Below, piece by piece: positions 1 through 5,464 of a stretch of DNA of 5,464 bases (its first letter is position 1; each line of letters starts with the position of its first letter). The notes under the pieces are model-generated. The model was not told where the DNA came from. It saw only the letters and a program-made list of their open reading frames with translations, and did no database searches. Made by a program: the position numbers and the translations under genes. Location: assembly GCA_023135505.1 (NCBI GenBank), contig JAGLTA010000133.1, positions 1 to 5,464 on the forward strand. Direction: 5' to 3'. The stretch comes from Candidatus Parcubacteria bacterium. GTDB taxonomy: Bacteria; Patescibacteriota; Patescibacteriia; JAACEG01.

Positions 1-1
1 T

Positions 2-1765
2 GAAGCTGGCTGGTCAATAAAAACCAAGTCAAAGCCGATGACCCCTGCGTCTGGCGGAGTGATTGACGACACGGCTCAAAATACAAGCACTGGAAAATCA
101 ACCGGCACAGGCGTTAAAATAACAGTGCCGCCGAACGCTTTAGGCAGTTCAAACTCAAGCGGAAATATGAACACGCAAGAGACTTCCGCTGTTTCAACAA
201 CCAACTCTATGAAGCCGTTCGCCGGCAAAGGAAAGAATATCACCGCAACCGACAATTCCGGCCAGCCGATTACGAATTTGAGCGATTATATTGACTTAGA
301 AATGATAATTTATAAAGCTGAAATAGACGCTGAAACAGGAATTAAAGATTTTTCAAAACTAAAGACAATGAAAGTCGGATATTGGGACAGCACTCTTAAT
401 GAATGGGTGAACTTACCGACAACAAAGACTGCTTATTATAAAGCGTCTGCGACAAGCACTGACTGGACTATCTACAACGGCACCGCAAGCCAAAGCGGTT
501 TTGAAAAATTTATTGACGATGCCTTGGTTAATGCAAGTTTTACTTCTTATACCGATTATAAGCTAGTATTTAAAGCTTCAACAAATCACTTGACCGTATT
601 CGCGGTCGGCTCTTCTCCTGACGGAGTGACTCCGGCAGCGCCGAGCAATGTAGCGCAAACATCAGGAAGCGGAACATCTGTAAGCATCTCTTGGGACGCC
701 GTAACCACAAATGAAGACGCCACTTCTATCAGTGATTTATACGGCTACGCTGTCTATCGCTCAACAGACGGAACAACTTATTCACAAATCAGCACCTCTG
801 CGATTTTAGAAGGGACAGAAACTTACACAGATGCTTCAACGGCCGCATTTACAAGTTATTACTACAAAGTAACTGCCGGAGATGATGATAATTTGGAATC
901 CGATTATTCAACCGCTCTGCAAGTCTGTTCAAACAATAGCGTCACAAACGGAACTGTAGTAGCGGATTGCTCAATTACTTGTAATGATGGCTATGCTCAA
1001 AGCGGAAACACTTGCCAACTTCAAGGCGGAGGCGGTGGATTTTCTTCTCCTAGCGTAAATTCAAATGATCAAGATAGTACCGAAGAAGCGGAAATCGCGG
1101 AAGAAGAGATTGAAACCATAAATACTGTAGAATCAGAAGAAGAAACAATTGAAACCGCGAATGTTTTCGCGGATAAAATAATTGAAATATTGTCCGAAGC
1201 AACAGAAGTCGCAAAGGCTGATATTAACGGCCTTCTTAACAGATTTAGAATTAGAAGGGATTTAGCGAAAGAACAGGTTGTAGTTAAAAAATATGTAGGG
1301 GCTTTAATTAGAAACGCTCGCAAATTTACTCAAAAGCATCAATACGCTTTAACTAATTTTATCGCTTATGGAACAGAGACCACTGTGGGATTAGGAGAAG
1401 GAGAGCGAGCAGGAGTTGTTAATTCATATAAATCAGCTTTTGGAAAACTGCCGACTATTGCTAATGAATGGAGTGACGCGATTAAAATAGCAAACGGCAG
1501 ATGGCCAAGCGAAACTAGCGCGGAAACAGAAACTAACGCAGAAAAAGCTTTTGAAAATATCTATTTAAGAAAAGCGAACCGCTCTAATCCGAATGATGAC
1601 GCGGCAGTTACGGTTATCGCCTATGGTTTGCGTCCGGCTAATAGAAACTTAAACAGCGAGAAAGCGGCAATTAAAACTTTCAAAGCGATTTACGGCTATA
1701 GTCCTGAAAGCGCGACAGCATGGGATATAGTTAGAGCGATTGCTTATTCAGGAGCAACTCGCTAA
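2..1765 (+). CDS. Large putative surface/exported protein with FN3 domain and duplicated C-terminal module (5' partial)
   Basis: The reading frame is open from base 2, so the Met at 38 is probably internal and the true start, with any signal peptide, lies left of the window. Residues below are counted from that Met. Residues 20-191 are Ser/Thr-rich and beta-like; a G-V-x-I-x-V-P-P-x-A-L start and an H-L-T-V-F-A-V end recall ZU5-like domains. Residues 199-296 look like a fibronectin type III domain (W219, the YAVYRSTDG strand, YYYKVTA). A small module with C297, C311, C315 and C326 follows, then a Gly linker (330-334), an acidic helical stretch (346-395) and a basic helical stretch (398-432). 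Residues 437-575 hold two copies of an IAYG-starting module. There are no catalytic motifs, so a structural, adhesive or envelope role is inferred. No C-terminal membrane anchor or LPXTG motif is visible. Its codons are more GC-rich than those of the downstream genes. It is terminated by the hairpin at 1791 and is a separate transcription unit from the ABC-F gene. Confidence 0.93.
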   Translation, partial: EAGWSIKTKSKPMTPASGGVIDDTAQNTSTGKSTGTGVKITVPPNALGSSNSSGNMNTQETSAVSTTNSMKPFAGKGKNITATDNSGQPITNLSDYIDLEMIIYKAEIDAETGIKDFSKLKTMKVGYWDSTLNEWVNLPTTKTAYYKASATSTDWTIYNGTASQSGFEKFIDDALVNASFTSYTDYKLVFKASTNHLTVFAVGSSPDGVTPAAPSNVAQTSGSGTSVSISWDAVTTNEDATSISDLYGYAVYRSTDGTTYSQISTSAILEGTETYTDASTAAFTSYYYKVTAGDDDNLESDYSTALQVCSNNSVTNGTVVADCSITCNDGYAQSGNTCQLQGGGGGFSSPSVNSNDQDSTEEAEIAEEEIETINTVESEEETIETANVFADKIIEILSEATEVAKADINGLLNRFRIRRDLAKEQVVVKKYVGALIRNARKFTQKHQYALTNFIAYGTETTVGLGEGERAGVVNSYKSAFGKLPTIANEWSDAIKIANGRWPSETSAETETNAEKAFENIYLRKANRSNPNDDAAVTVIAYGLRPANRNLNSEKAAIKTFKAIYGYSPESATAWDIVRAIAYSGATR

Positions 1766-1790
1766 ATAACTGAAAGACAGATATTCCCTA

Positions 1791-1826
1791 CCACGCCCCG
1801 ATGTTCATCGGGGCGTGGTTTTGTTT
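1791..1826 (+). terminator. Strong intrinsic terminator of the surface-protein gene
   Basis: A perfect 12-bp stem (CCACGCCCCGAT at 1791-1802 pairing with 1807-1818) closes on a GTTC tetraloop and is followed by TTTTGTTT at 1819-1826. It lies 25 nt after the stop codon. The GC-rich stem plus T tract is a textbook Rho-independent terminator, and it separates the upstream gene from the ABC-F promoter region. Confidence 0.95.
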
Positions 1827-1848
1827 AAAAACATACAAATACACTCCA

Positions 1849-1877
1849 TTGCATTATGCAAAAACTTCGTATATACT
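1849..1877 (+). promoter_or_regulatory. Candidate sigma70-type promoter for the ABC-F/trmD unit
   Basis: TTGCAT (1849-1854) and TATACT (1872-1877) are separated by exactly 17 nt and match the housekeeping -35 and -10 boxes at most positions. The pair sits between the upstream terminator and the ABC-F start, where a promoter is expected. The predicted transcript would have a leader of about 60 nt. The -35 box lies inside a short palindrome (1849-1861), which could be an operator. The call is by consensus match only, in AT-rich DNA. Confidence 0.6.
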
Positions 1878-1880
1878 AAA

Positions 1881-1889
1881 TGTTATAAT
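1881..1889 (+). promoter_or_regulatory. Candidate extended -10 promoter element (TGTTATAAT)
   Basis: A perfect TATAAT at 1884-1889 is preceded by TG at the extended -10 position (1881-1882). No good -35 box lies 16-18 nt upstream, as expected for an extended -10 promoter. It overlaps the downstream side of the TTGCAT/TATACT promoter, so either this is the real -10 or the two promoters are tandem. It would give a leader of about 48 nt before the ATG at 1945. Confidence 0.55.
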
Positions 1890-1913
1890 GTAAAGCAATA
1901 AAGCATTTTAACG

Positions 1914-1940
1914 CTCAAAATTTTTTGAGTTATTTTTTTT
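1914..1940 (+). promoter_or_regulatory. Hairpin plus T-tract in ABC-F leader (possible attenuator)
   Basis: CTCAAAA (1914-1920) is complementary to TTTTGAG (1923-1929). Because the 2-nt centre is too tight, the realistic stem is 5 bp with a 6-nt loop. TTA and a run of eight T (1933-1940) follow, ending four bases before the ATG. The layout resembles a weak intrinsic terminator inside the leader, which could act as an attenuator, or a structure near the ribosome landing site. The stem is AU-rich and weak, so chance in AT-rich DNA is a real alternative. Confidence 0.3.
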
Positions 1941-1944
1941 AATT

Positions 1945-3399
1945 ATGGCAAACCAAGTAATCCTTAGATTTGAAAATGTCGTTTTTGAATATCTGCATAA
2001 AAAGCCTATTTTAGACGAGGCTAATTTTAATGTGCATACTGGTTCAAAAATTACGCTAATGGGTCAAAATGGCGCGGGGAAAAGCACCCTACTCAACTTA
2101 ATTAAAGGCGAACAAAAAATAAAAGATGGACAAATTTCAATTACTAACGGAGCAAGCATCGCGACAGCTCGACAAACAATTAATCGAAAAGATTTTCAGA
2201 AAACAGTTGAAGAATATTTTACCTCGTCATTTGAAATCACGCCAACAAATTTAAAAAGTGAAATTTCTAAAGTAATGGAGATTGTTAATTTAGCCGTGCC
2301 AACAGATCGCTTAATTAAGGAACTTTCTGGCGGACAGCAAGCGCGTCTTCTTTTGGCTAACGCTTTAATTCAAAAGCCGGATATTCTGCTTTTAGACGAG
2401 CCGACGAACAATCTTGATAAAAACGGAATAGATCATCTGATAGAATTTTTAATAATGTATGAAAAAACCGTGGTTGTGATTTCTCATGATGCTGACTTTC
2501 TAAACTGTTTCACTGACGGCGTTTTGTATCTTGATATTTTTACAAAAAAAATTGAAACTTATGTCGGGGATTATTATTCAGTAGTTGAAGAAATTCAAAA
2601 TAGAATTGAAAGAGAGCGTAAAAAAAACGCGCAATTAGAAAAATTGATTAAAGATCGCAAACAGAAAGTTAACTTTTTCGCGCATAAAGGAGGAAAAATG
2701 AGAAAATTAGCCAGAAAAATGAGCAATCAAACCGCCGAACTTGAAGAAAATAAAATTGAACTTAGGAAAGAAGACAAAACCATTAGAGATTTTATAATTC
2801 CTGCGCAAGAAGATATCCTTGGCGATATTGTTGTAATCAAAGAGCTAAAAATTATCCAAAACCACGAACCGATAATAAAAAAAGTTGAAAAAATTTTAAA
2901 CAGAAAATCACGCTTATTAATCTCCGGACCGAACGGAATTGGAAAAAGTACTCTTCTTAGAACTTTAGTTAACAATAAATCAGAAAAAGCAAAAATTATG
3001 GACGATGTTAAAGTCGGTTATTATAGCCAAGATTTTGCTACTCTTGATTACGAACAGACTGTTTTTGAATCTCTTGAGAGTGTTTCGGCTGACGGCGTTG
3101 ATACTCAAAAACTGCGCGCAGTCGCCGCGGGATTTTTAATAACTGGAGATTTATTAGGTCATAAAGTGTCTTATCTTTCAGAAGGGCAAAAAGGGCTTCT
3201 CTCGTTCGTCAGATTAGTTTTAATGCAACCGGGACTTTTAGTGTTTGACGAGCCCACAAATCACATAAACTTCCGCCATATTCCAATAATTGCTAAAGCG
3301 ATTAATGAATATAAAGGAGCAATAATTTTAATCAGCCATATGCCAGAGTTTGTTCAAGAGATTAAATTTGATGATTATTTAGATTTAGAAAAATTATAA
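1945..3399 (+). CDS. ABC-F family ATPase (ribosome-associated, duplicated ABC domains)
   Basis: This 484-aa soluble protein has two ABC ATPase domains and no membrane segment, the hallmark of ABC-F proteins that bind the ribosomal E site rather than transport substrates. Domain 1: Walker A GQNGAGKST (40-48), Q77, signature LSGGQ (127-131), Walker B ILLLDE (147-152), switch H181. A charged helical linker follows (about 210-285, with FFAHKGGKMRKLARKM at its tip), matching the P-site-directed interdomain linker. Domain 2: Walker A GPNGIGKST (328-336), Q362, signature LSEGQ (411-415), Walker B LLVFDE (431-436), switch H465. Both catalytic Glu residues (E152, E436) are present. The spacing in domain 1 leaves no room for the EttA-type arm insertion, and there is no C-terminal extension. 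The ATG at 1945 is the first in frame and gives the usual N-terminal strand; no Shine-Dalgarno precedes it. trmD follows after 28 nt, probably in one operon. Whether it is a housekeeping factor or confers antibiotic protection cannot be told from the sequence. Confidence 0.93.
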   Translation: MANQVILRFENVVFEYLHKKPILDEANFNVHTGSKITLMGQNGAGKSTLLNLIKGEQKIKDGQISITNGASIATARQTINRKDFQKTVEEYFTSSFEITPTNLKSEISKVMEIVNLAVPTDRLIKELSGGQQARLLLANALIQKPDILLLDEPTNNLDKNGIDHLIEFLIMYEKTVVVISHDADFLNCFTDGVLYLDIFTKKIETYVGDYYSVVEEIQNRIERERKKNAQLEKLIKDRKQKVNFFAHKGGKMRKLARKMSNQTAELEENKIELRKEDKTIRDFIIPAQEDILGDIVVIKELKIIQNHEPIIKKVEKILNRKSRLLISGPNGIGKSTLLRTLVNNKSEKAKIMDDVKVGYYSQDFATLDYEQTVFESLESVSADGVDTQKLRAVAAGFLITGDLLGHKVSYLSEGQKGLLSFVRLVLMQPGLLVFDEPTNHINFRHIPIIAKAINEYKGAIILISHMPEFVQEIKFDDYLDLEKL

Positions 3400-3427
3400 A
3401 AAAATTTAAATATTTAAAACCTATAAT

Positions 3428-4090
3428 ATGAAATTTAATATTCTTACAATTTTCCCTCATATTCTTGATTCTTTTTTTTCAGAATCTATTTTAAAACGCG
3501 CGATAGATAAAAAACTTATTAAAATAAATACTGTCAATATTAGAGATTTTACTGACGACAAGCACAAAACAGTTGACGGCACCCCTTGCGGCGGCGGCGC
3601 TGGAATGGTAATGAAAGTTGAGCCGATCTATAAGGCGCTGCAAAAAGCAGATAAAAATAAAAAAAACAGGATTGTTTTATTAACTCCTGCTGGAAAACAA
3701 TTTAATCAGAATATCGCAAAAAAATATTCAAAATTAGATCAAATAACTTTTATTTGCGGCCGCTACGAAGGAATTGACGCGCGCGTGGAAAATTTCATTG
3801 ATGAAAAAATTTCTATCGGTCCGTATGTTTTAAACGGAGGGGAGGTTGCCGCCGCCGCGATTATTGAAGCAGTCTCCCGTTTAATTCCCGGAATTTTAGG
3901 AAATATAAAATCAATAGAAGAAGAAAGTTTTTCCGCTAATCAGCCATTTGAACTTGAATATCCGCAATATACTAAGCCTGAAATATTTCAAGTTAAAGAT
4001 AAAAAATACAGCGTCCCAAAAATCTTGCTTTCCGGCGATCACAAAAAAATAAAAGAATGGAGAATAAAAAAAGCGCAAAAGCGCAAATAA
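3428..4090 (+). CDS. trmD: tRNA (guanine(37)-N1)-methyltransferase TrmD, short C-terminus
   Basis: TrmD transfers a methyl group from SAM to N1 of G37 next to the anticodon, preventing +1 frameshifting; it is a cytoplasmic dimeric SPOUT (trefoil-knot) enzyme. Family motifs appear in order: the N-terminal ILTIFPHILDSFF; HKTVDGTPCGGGAGMVMK (46-63); LLTPAGKQF (84-92); CGRYEGIDARV (110-120); SIGPYVLNGGE (129-139); AVSRLIPGILG (148-158); EESF (165-168); YPQYTKPEIF (178-187); VPKILLSGDH (196-205). R151 aligns with the E. coli catalytic Arg154, and E166 takes the place of Asp169. At 220 aa it is about 35 aa shorter than E. coli TrmD (255) and stops just after the WRIKK segment, without the usual R-T-x-L-R-R-P-x-L-L tail; no frameshift is visible. 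It lies 28 nt after the ABC-F gene and lacks the common rpsP/rimM/rplS neighbours. No Shine-Dalgarno is seen; the ATG gives the canonical N-terminus. Confidence 0.95.
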   Translation: MKFNILTIFPHILDSFFSESILKRAIDKKLIKINTVNIRDFTDDKHKTVDGTPCGGGAGMVMKVEPIYKALQKADKNKKNRIVLLTPAGKQFNQNIAKKYSKLDQITFICGRYEGIDARVENFIDEKISIGPYVLNGGEVAAAAIIEAVSRLIPGILGNIKSIEEESFSANQPFELEYPQYTKPEIFQVKDKKYSVPKILLSGDHKKIKEWRIKKAQKRK

Positions 4091-4104
4091 TTTTAAATCC
4101 AAAT

Positions 4105-4139
4105 AAAAAACCAGTCTTAATAAAATGACTGGTTTTTTT
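4105..4139. terminator. Bidirectional intrinsic terminator between trmD and the convergent genes
   Basis: A CCAGTC/GACTGG stem (4111-4116 with 4127-4132) is extended by A6 (4105-4110) against a seven-T run (4133-4139), with a 10-nt AT loop. Read on the + strand it ends trmD, 14 nt after the stop codon. Read on the - strand the A6 becomes U6, so it also ends the unit of typA and the small membrane protein, whose stop codon is 12 nt away. Confidence 0.92.
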
Positions 4140-4151
4140 AGGTTAATATAA

Positions 4152-4328
4152 TTATTGTTTAATGATCTTTTTAAATATCAAATTACAAAACGAAAAAAAT
4201 AACGATAAAACTTTATTAAATCTTTTTTCTATTTTCTGCATATTTTCCATTATCCATTCAAGTATAATGACACAAACTGTAATTCCTACAAAAATAACGA
4301 CGATATAAAAAACAATATCAGTCCACAT
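4152..4328 (-). CDS. Small predicted membrane protein (58 aa), unknown function
   Basis: I do not recognise this protein. The frame runs from ATG (complement of 4326-4328) to TAA (complement of 4152-4154) and encodes 58 residues. The strongest support is the ribosome binding site: AAAGGAGGG on the minus strand, with its AGGAGG core seven nt before the ATG, the best in the window. Residues 4-23 form an uninterrupted hydrophobic helix (starting DIVFYIVVIF, with VGITVCVIIL after it), a clear transmembrane segment. Residues 24-40 are polar (EWIMENMQKIEKRFNKV). Residues 41-53 are hydrophobic and aromatic (LSLFFSFCNLIF) and may be a short second or peripheral helix, ending in a basic KKIIKQ tail. 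C19 and C48 are the only cysteines. It lies 83 nt downstream of typA on the same strand with no obvious terminator between, so it may be co-transcribed with typA, and it shares the bidirectional terminator. A short AT-rich frame could arise by chance, but the SD, the hydrophobic segment and the fit to the terminator argue for a real gene. Confidence 0.78.
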   Translation of the reverse strand: MWTDIVFYIVVIFVGITVCVIILEWIMENMQKIEKRFNKVLSLFFSFCNLIFKKIIKQ

Positions 4329-4411
4329 AATAAACCCTCCTTTATCATTTAATAATTAATATCAACCTAATTTTTATATTTTATTATTTAATTATTTTGT
4401 TATTTTATTAT
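4329..4411. other. AT-rich spacer between typA and the small membrane-protein gene
   Basis: This 83-nt spacer is almost entirely A and T apart from the Shine-Dalgarno at its left end. A 13-nt direct repeat ATTTTATTATTTA occurs at 4378-4390 and again at 4402-4414, the second copy covering the typA stop codon. No convincing terminator hairpin or promoter is seen; a minus-strand TTGATA lacks a good -10 partner. Confidence 0.5.
4335..4343 (-). promoter_or_regulatory. Near-perfect Shine-Dalgarno of the 58-aa membrane protein gene
   Basis: Minus-strand AAAGGAGGG contains the full AGGAGG anti-16S match, seven nt upstream of the ATG at 4328. It fixes the start of the small gene. Neither the ABC-F gene nor trmD has a comparable site, so this small gene appears set for efficient initiation. 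Confidence 0.88.
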
Positions 4412-5464
4412 TTATTTCCTTCCGCCTCTTTTTCTTTCAATCTCTGTTAAATATTTTTTTCTTAAACGAATATTTTTTGGAGTTATTTCAAGATATTCAT
4501 CTTCGCTCATTATACTCATTCCGTATTCAAGCGTCAACTCTGCTGGCGGAGTTAAGCGAATCGCTTCATCCGCCCCTGAAGAGCGCATATTTGACAACTG
4601 CTTGCCTTTTATCGGATTAACAGCTAAATCATTCCCTTTCGCGACATTCCCGATAACCATCCCTTCATAAACATCTATATTCGGTTTTATATAGAGAATA
4701 CCCCTGTTCTGCAAATTAAACAGCGAAAATCCGAGCGCCTTGCCTGTTGCCATAGAGATCATTGATCCGACCTCGCTCTTCTCTATTTTACCGACATAAT
4801 CCCTAAATCCGATAACTCGCGCGCATAAAATTCCCTCGCCGCGAGTGTCAACCACGAATTCATTCCTGTATCCAAGCAAGCCGCGAGTAGGAATTTCAAA
4901 AATAATTTTTACATTGCTATTATCCTGTTTTATCTCTATTAAATTTCCGCGCCGTTTTGACAATTTTTCAATTATTACCCCAGACATATTCTCTGGAACA
5001 GTAATAGTAACTTCCTCAAACGGCTCCTGTTTTTTTCCGTCTTCTTCTTTGATAATTACATGCGGCTGCGAAATTTGCATTTCATATCCTTCTCGGCGCA
5101 TATTTTCAAGTAAAATCGCGATATGCATTTCGCCTCTCCCGAATACTTTGCAATAATCAGAATGCGCGAAATCAATTTTTAGCCCGACATTTATTTCAAG
5201 CTCTTTTTCTAATCTCTCTTTTATTTTTCTGCTTGTCACAAACTTGCCTTCCCGTCCAGCAAAAGGAGAATTGTTTACAAAAAAATTCAAAGATATTGTC
5301 GGTTCGTCAATAGTAATTGCTGGCAACGGATTTTGCCCATCGTTCGCGCAGATAGTCTCCCCGATATATATATTAGGCAGGCCCGCAATCATTATAATAT
5401 CTCCGGCAACCGCCTCTTCCGCCTCTTTTCTCTCTACTCCTTTAAAAGTAAATAATTTTGTTAT
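4412..5464 (-). CDS. typA: Translational GTPase TypA/BipA, C-terminal part (5' partial)
   Basis: TypA/BipA is an EF-G-like GTPase that binds the 70S ribosome and supports 50S assembly and growth under stress or cold. The window holds 350 codons; the frame is open to the right edge, so the GTPase domain is outside. Counted from the edge, residues 1-40 (ITKLFTFKGV, then AGDII and NIYIGETIC) are the end of beta-barrel domain II. Residues 50-140 are domain III, with IDEPTISLNFFVNNSPFAGR, EGKFVTSR and GRGEMHIAILLENMRREGYE. Residues 148-220 are domain V, including IPTRGLLGYRNEF (191-203). Residues 221-350 are the BipA-specific C-terminal domain, with GKALGFSLFNLQNRG, VYEGMVIG, NDLAVNPIKGKQLSNMRSSG and DEAIRLTPP, which separates it from EF-G and LepA. 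The Met at 5392 is internal. It ends in a basic RKRGGRK tail and matches the family's usual end. A 58-aa membrane protein gene follows on the same strand; trmD is convergent. Confidence 0.96.
   Translation of the reverse strand: MTKLFTFKGVERKEAEEAVAGDIIMIAGLPNIYIGETICANDGQNPLPAITIDEPTISLNFFVNNSPFAGREGKFVTSRKIKERLEKELEINVGLKIDFAHSDYCKVFGRGEMHIAILLENMRREGYEMQISQPHVIIKEEDGKKQEPFEEVTITVPENMSGVIIEKLSKRRGNLIEIKQDNSNVKIIFEIPTRGLLGYRNEFVVDTRGEGILCARVIGFRDYVGKIEKSEVGSMISMATGKALGFSLFNLQNRGILYIKPNIDVYEGMVIGNVAKGNDLAVNPIKGKQLSNMRSSGADEAIRLTPPAELTLEYGMSIMSEDEYLEITPKNIRLRKKYLTEIERKRGGRK

Noticed and set aside
1069..1323. Minus-strand open frame of 84 codons
   Set aside because: It is antisense to the acidic/helical region of the surface protein, Ser/Ile-rich with no motif and no SD; the plus-strand frame explains the region.
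2727..2975. Minus-strand open frame of 82 codons
   Set aside because: It lies wholly within the ABC-F gene, antisense to linker and Walker A codons that are clearly coding on the plus strand.
3405..3418. Palindrome TTTAAATATTTAAA between the ABC-F gene and trmD
   Set aside because: Pure A/T and short, expected by chance at this composition; no T tract to make it a terminator.
3422..3427. TATAAT directly before the trmD start as a possible -10 box
   Set aside because: Transcription would begin inside the coding region and no -35 box lies at the right distance; chance in AT-rich DNA is enough.
3911..4102. Minus-strand open frame of 63 codons
   Set aside because: Its aromatic-rich translation is what antisense AT-rich, Lys/Glu-rich trmD codons give; it overlaps conserved trmD motifs and has no SD.
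4378..4414. Direct repeat of ATTTTATTATTTA as an attachment or insertion footprint
   Set aside because: The repeat is low-complexity AT and no mobile gene lies between the copies; slippage or chance is more likely.
4845..5156. Plus-strand open frame of 103 codons
   Set aside because: It is antisense to conserved TypA domains III and V, Ser/Ile/Phe-rich and without a start context.
1..5464. Possible recoded TGA (as in Gracilibacteria and Absconditabacteria)
   Set aside because: All visible genes read through without in-frame TGA, use ordinary Gly codons and end in TAA, so the standard bacterial code fits.

Overview
The window looks like chromosomal DNA from a small-genome, AT-rich bacterium that uses the standard genetic code: every complete or visible gene end is TAA, and no in-frame TGA occurs. 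The likeliest source is Patescibacteria (CPR), Parcubacteria-like. This rests on recalled resemblance of the first gene's C-terminal repeat module and of the ABC-F protein to families seen in those genomes. No search was possible, so the assignment is an inference.

Left part (2-1765, + strand): the 3' portion of a large, probably exported surface protein. In order it has a beta-rich ZU5-like region, a fibronectin type III domain, a small four-cysteine module, a glycine linker, an acidic helical stretch and a duplicated C-terminal module. A 12-bp GC-rich hairpin terminator closes this unit. Its base composition is visibly more GC-rich than the genes that follow.

Centre (1849-4139, + strand): a probable promoter region drives a two-gene unit, an ABC-F ATPase (ribosome-acting, not a transporter) and, 28 nt later, trmD, the tRNA m1G37 methyltransferase. 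The unit ends at a hairpin with A and T tracts on both sides, which should terminate transcription from both directions.

Right part (4152-5464, - strand): the C-terminal 350 codons of the translational GTPase TypA/BipA, running in from the right edge. It is followed by a short gene of 58 codons for a predicted small membrane protein, which has a near-perfect Shine-Dalgarno sequence. Both converge on the shared terminator.

Three adjacent genes (ABC-F, trmD, typA) act on the ribosome or tRNA, so the centre and right part form a translation-related neighbourhood. I see no CRISPR array, RNA gene, insertion sequence, prophage or defence system. The least explained items are the 58-aa membrane protein beside typA, the repeated C-terminal module of the surface protein, and the leader of the ABC-F gene.
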